Shown here piece by piece: positions 6,293 through 8,576 of a stretch of DNA of 8,576 nt. The DNA lies in contig DAAP01000004.1 of NCBI GenBank assembly GCA_001701165.1, positions 1 to 8,576 on the forward strand, in the 5' to 3' direction. The first letter of the stretch is position 1. Every line of letters begins with the position of its first letter. The position numbers were made by a program, and so were the translations under genes. The stretch is from Bacteroidales bacterium H4. GTDB lineage: Bacteria; Bacteroidota; Bacteroidia; Bacteroidales; Muribaculaceae. The notes below the pieces were generated by a model. It had not been told where the DNA came from. It saw only the letters and a program-made list of their open reading frames with translations, and ran no database searches.

Positions 6293-6529
6293 TCAGGAAC
6301 GGGTGCTGTTGCAAATTTGAGAATTATTGAACGACAGAGCGAAGTCGAAAGCTTCCATCGGAGTATCTTGCACAAAATTTCCGGATTCATCGGCTGGATA
6401 ATTCAGATGCAAATAGGGAACTGCCTCCTCTCCGCAATAAAGAATGTAAATCAAGCAATTGCAAGATCTGCACCTTCTATTGTATCCAAAATGCAAAGTT
6501 GGGACAATACGAATTAACATTAAAGCCAA
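6293..6529 (-). pseudogene. Possible remnant of an unrecognised gene
   Basis: I do not recognise this frame. The first half (MLIRIVPTLHFGYNRRC...) looks non-coding. From about residue 33 on it reads like real protein: EEAVPYLHLNYPADESG, NFVQDTPMEAFDFALSFNN, then a stop at 6293. The change falls at about 6432, within the duplicated tRNA-end sequence (6428-6441), as if an integration had cut off the front of a gene and left its tail. There is no clear start signal. It could equally be a chance open frame; the call rests only on composition and position. Confidence 0.25.
6428..6441 (+). repeat. Direct repeat copy 2 of the tRNA-Ser 3' end (candidate second attachment site)
   Basis: CTCTCCGCAATAAA, identical to 6116-6129 and in the same orientation, 312 bases downstream. 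The copy retains only the last seven bases of the tRNA (CTCTCCG), and the hairpin that forms terminator 1 is not preserved in it. Confidence 0.6.
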
Positions 6530-6636
6530 AGGTCTCTTATTAACAGGACACTATACAATAATGGCGCCCCTTTTCAAGGAAGATGCTTTTCCGGCACAAT
6601 GAAGCGTGCTTGGATAACAACAATATAATCAAAAGA

Positions 6637-7110
6637 TCAGAGCTTTGGGAAAAATTTTCCCACTTTATGTTTGTAGTTTCGATACTCATCACCGAAATCA
6701 CGCTCAAGACGCTGTTCCTCGTTGTGGACTTGAACCATCATAATGAATACTACAACTACGAAGATGAGGACCGCCTGCCAAGAAAACAATATCGTGATAA
6801 TGCCGAGATAATAAACCAATGTCCCACTGAGCATCGGATTGCGACTATAACGATATGGGCCATTGGTCATTAGGTATTGAGTTCGTGGGGCAATCTCGCG
6901 CCCCATCGCATCAAACGGATTGCCTTTACCATGAATTTTCATATACACAACACTCCATATGGCCAAAGCTAACCCTGCAACAGCCAACATCCCACCCACT
7001 ACCCATTGCCAGAAGGTCGGGACGATTAAGTCACTGCAAAGCCACATGAGCGTAGGTAGACCTATAATAAAAACAGTAAATCCAAGAATGTAGCCGATGA
7101 ACTGTCTCAT
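6637..7110 (-). CDS. Isoprenylcysteine carboxyl methyltransferase-like membrane protein
   Basis: A 157-residue integral membrane protein resembling the ICMT/phospholipid methyltransferase superfamily, whose members use S-adenosylmethionine at the membrane. The bacterial substrate is unknown. Hydrophobic segments lie at about residues 4-26, 34-57 and a broad region 97-126. The family signature follows: GPYRYSRNPM (84-93), the variant of the RHP motif with asparagine in place of histidine, and EEQRLERDFGDEYRNY (131-146), the C-terminal cofactor-side motif. ATG 7110 (MRQFIGYIL) is preferred because the first membrane segment follows directly and GGGA precedes it; ATG 7131 would add seven residues and is also possible. 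A good promoter lies about 90 bases upstream at 7198-7226. Nothing links it functionally to its neighbours, and it lies in the AT-rich accessory block. Confidence 0.85.
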   Translation of the reverse strand: MRQFIGYILGFTVFIIGLPTLMWLCSDLIVPTFWQWVVGGMLAVAGLALAIWSVVYMKIHGKGNPFDAMGREIAPRTQYLMTNGPYRYSRNPMLSGTLVYYLGIITILFSWQAVLIFVVVVFIMMVQVHNEEQRLERDFGDEYRNYKHKVGKFFPKL

Positions 7111-7186
7111 AATTATCCCATTAATTAACATGCATGGTCTGCTTTTCTACCAATCGTTTTCTCTTATGTCTTGGAAAGAGTTGCCT

Positions 7187-7504
7187 CTATCCATCTGCAA
7201 AAATACAGAATTTTATTGAAATCCAATCAAATATCATCGAATTACATCCTAAATCCCCTGTTTTTTCTTGGCTCTTCTGCTGATTCTCGTACACCTTGCC
7301 GTAACTTATTAAACTGTTCTTTGGATACTGTTTCTTATCGTTTGCTTCAATCCTATATTACGCCACTAAAGATAGCAAAGGTAATGCCGCAATCAGTGAG
7401 TTTAGATTTGGCATGGTCTTGGTGGGCTGGTTGACTAAATACGTATTGATGGCATTTAATTCATTCTTATAAAATATGCCGATGGCTTTGATAAACTCAG
7501 ACAT
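7187..7504 (-). pseudogene. Degraded or spurious short gene between the ATPase and methyltransferase-like genes
   Basis: On the minus strand an ATG at 7504 opens a 48-residue frame (MSEFIKAIGIFYKNELNAIN...) that stops with TAA at 7360-7358. The same frame then stays open for another 56 codons (including YRIEANDKKQYPKNSLISYG) to a TAG at 7189-7187. So 105 codons are interrupted by a single stop in AT-rich DNA, which suggests a gene broken by one nonsense change, or a small 48-residue gene. I do not recognise the protein. The last part overlaps the promoter of the next gene, which speaks against its being active. It begins 34 bases after the ATPase stop. Confidence 0.25.
7198..7226 (-). promoter_or_regulatory. 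Promoter of the methyltransferase-like gene
   Basis: On the minus strand TTG (7226-7224), an 18-base spacer and TATTTTTG (7205-7198), followed by CA. Both elements fit the Bacteroidetes -33/-7 pattern, the best-formed promoter in the window. Transcription should start near 7191, about 60-80 bases before the possible starts of the gene. Confidence 0.65.
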
Positions 7505-7538
7505 AACAAAATATTACTAGTTTAAGAATATTGTGATT

Positions 7539-8576
7539 TTATACTCTCACCGCCATGTATTTCTCCGGGTCGCGCAAAAAATCCATAAGATTTATAATAT
7601 ACACGCCTTCTTCATTCATGTAGGTAGGTTGTAGCCCGTTTACAATTACGATCCTGCGAAATCCGTCGCGAAGTTTACGTAGTGAGGTCAGTTCTTGATC
7701 TCGTTTTTCTTCTGTTTCCATCGCATAGGCCGATTGGATGTATACTCGCTCATAGCCACGGTTGCAGACGAAATCGATTTCCAGCGTCTTGCGCTGACGG
7801 GATCCATCCTCGATTTTCACTTCGGTAAACACTTGTCCTACATCCACCTTCATTCCAATAGCACGAAGCTCGTTGTAGAGCATATTCTCCATCATATGCG
7901 TTGGTTCTACTTGCCGAAATCCTAATCGGGCATTTCTCAGTCCCAAATCCTCAAAGTAATACTTAAACGGCGAATCTATGTATTTTCTTCCTTTAATGTC
8001 ATAACGAGTAACACGTTCCAACACGAACGCATCCTCCATATATTCCAAGTAGAGACGTATGGTATCCACCGAAATGCTACTATGCTTTACACTTTTAAAA
8101 GTGTCTGCAATCTTTGGAGGATTGGTCAGACCACCCACACATGATGCCATGATGTCCACTAGTTCTGACAAATCGCTATCTTGACGAACTTCATATCGCT
8201 CTTTTATGTCACGCAAATAAGTATGCTCCATCTGCTGTTCCAGATAACTCACCTTCTTGTTGACATCGTTTTCTAAAACGACCTGTGGCAATCCTCCATA
8301 GAGCATATATTCACGAATCATATCTTGCGAATAGTCATCACGGAAATCTGCTACTTCTCTGAAGGTCAATGGACGCACGTGTATTTCATCTCCTCGTCCA
8401 CGAAACTCAGTGATTACATCCTTAGACAGGAATTTTGCATTAGAGCCAGTAACAAACACATCCACATTGCTTATGCTTAGGAATGAGTTCAATACATCCT
8501 CAAACTCGCTGACCATCTGTACTTCATCCAGCATAACATAATATTGACCGTCTGATGAAAGACGGCTATCTATGTA
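7539..8576 (-). CDS. AAA-family ATPase with C-terminal DUF4143 domain (5' end missing)
   Basis: The 3' part of a single-chain ATPase of the AAA_14/DUF4143 type, a protein common and often multicopy in Bacteroidales and other gut bacteria. Its function is not established, and some are found near toxin or mobile loci. The frame is open to the right edge, so 345 residues are visible, and the Walker A loop must lie outside. Seen are Walker B YYVMLDEVQ (12-20), a sensor-like VTGSNAKFLS (about 42-51), the arginine-rich FRGRGDEIHVRPLTFREV (about 58-75), then the DUF4143 region with KYYFEDLGLRNARLG (205-219), EIDFV (266-270) and YIQSAY (279-284). The usual complete length is about 370-400 residues, so little is missing. 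An ATG at 8534 is internal, since Walker B begins before it. It lies upstream of the degraded frame and the methyltransferase-like gene on the same strand. Confidence 0.92.
   Translation of the reverse strand, partial: YIDSRLSSDGQYYVMLDEVQMVSEFEDVLNSFLSISNVDVFVTGSNAKFLSKDVITEFRGRGDEIHVRPLTFREVADFRDDYSQDMIREYMLYGGLPQVVLENDVNKKVSYLEQQMEHTYLRDIKERYEVRQDSDLSELVDIMASCVGGLTNPPKIADTFKSVKHSSISVDTIRLYLEYMEDAFVLERVTRYDIKGRKYIDSPFKYYFEDLGLRNARLGFRQVEPTHMMENMLYNELRAIGMKVDVGQVFTEVKIEDGSRQRKTLEIDFVCNRGYERVYIQSAYAMETEEKRDQELTSLRKLRDGFRRIVIVNGLQPTYMNEEGVYIINLMDFLRDPEKYMAVRV

Larger units (their letters stand above)
6199..6636. other. AT-rich stretch without a convincing intact gene, downstream of tRNA-Ser
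   Basis: About 440 bases between the tRNA terminators and the 3' end of the methyltransferase-like gene. It holds a 10-base inverted repeat (6229-6263), the second copy of the tRNA 3' end (6428-6441), and on the minus strand a short frame with protein-like composition that is probably a remnant. Plus-strand frames here look like shadows. The make-up fits the debris of an integration event. Confidence 0.5.

Noticed and set aside
6224..6517. Plus-strand frame of 97 residues after the tRNA terminators
   Set aside because: It has no promoter or recognisable motif and crosses the inverted repeat and the tRNA repeat; the minus-strand reading is more protein-like.

Overview
The window looks like a chromosomal segment from a member of the Bacteroidales; a Muribaculaceae-like gut bacterium is my guess rather than something the sequence proves. 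The evidence is the repeated TAnnTTTG-type -7 promoter boxes (TAACTTTG, TAATTTTG, TATTTTTG), the lack of Shine-Dalgarno sequences before well-defined starts, and the protein types. Three blocks differ visibly in base composition: a mixed restriction-modification block on the left, a GC-richer housekeeping block in the middle (about 2.7-5.9 kb), and an AT-richer, gene-poor accessory block on the right.

Left block (1-2661, + strand): the 3' part of a type I DNA methyltransferase gene (hsdM) is followed, after an unusually long 121-base gap, by the specificity gene hsdS. The gap holds three consecutive perfect or near-perfect stem-loops built on the same AACTATT/AATAGTT arms. HsdM methylates adenine and HsdS chooses the DNA target; no hsdR (nuclease) gene is seen here. 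HsdS carries an odd 44-residue tail that runs into the promoter of the next gene.

Middle block (2.66-6.2 kb, + strand): an MsbA-like ABC exporter with its own promoter and a strong leader hairpin. It is followed by a second, very similar promoter driving queF and queC, two enzymes of the 7-deazaguanine (queuosine precursor) pathway: QueC makes preQ0 and QueF reduces it to preQ1. Next come tRNA-Ser(TGA), with its own promoter, and two consecutive intrinsic terminators.

Right block (6.2-8.58 kb, - strand): the last 14 bases spanning the tRNA-Ser 3' end recur exactly 312 bases downstream, which looks like the trace of integration at the tRNA gene. Beyond it lie gene remnants, an isoprenylcysteine methyltransferase-like membrane protein with its own promoter, a degraded short reading frame, and the 3' part of an AAA ATPase/DUF4143 gene that runs off the right edge. 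No complete novel system is proven. The strongest unexplained signals are the three-hairpin array between hsdM and hsdS and the duplicated tRNA end.
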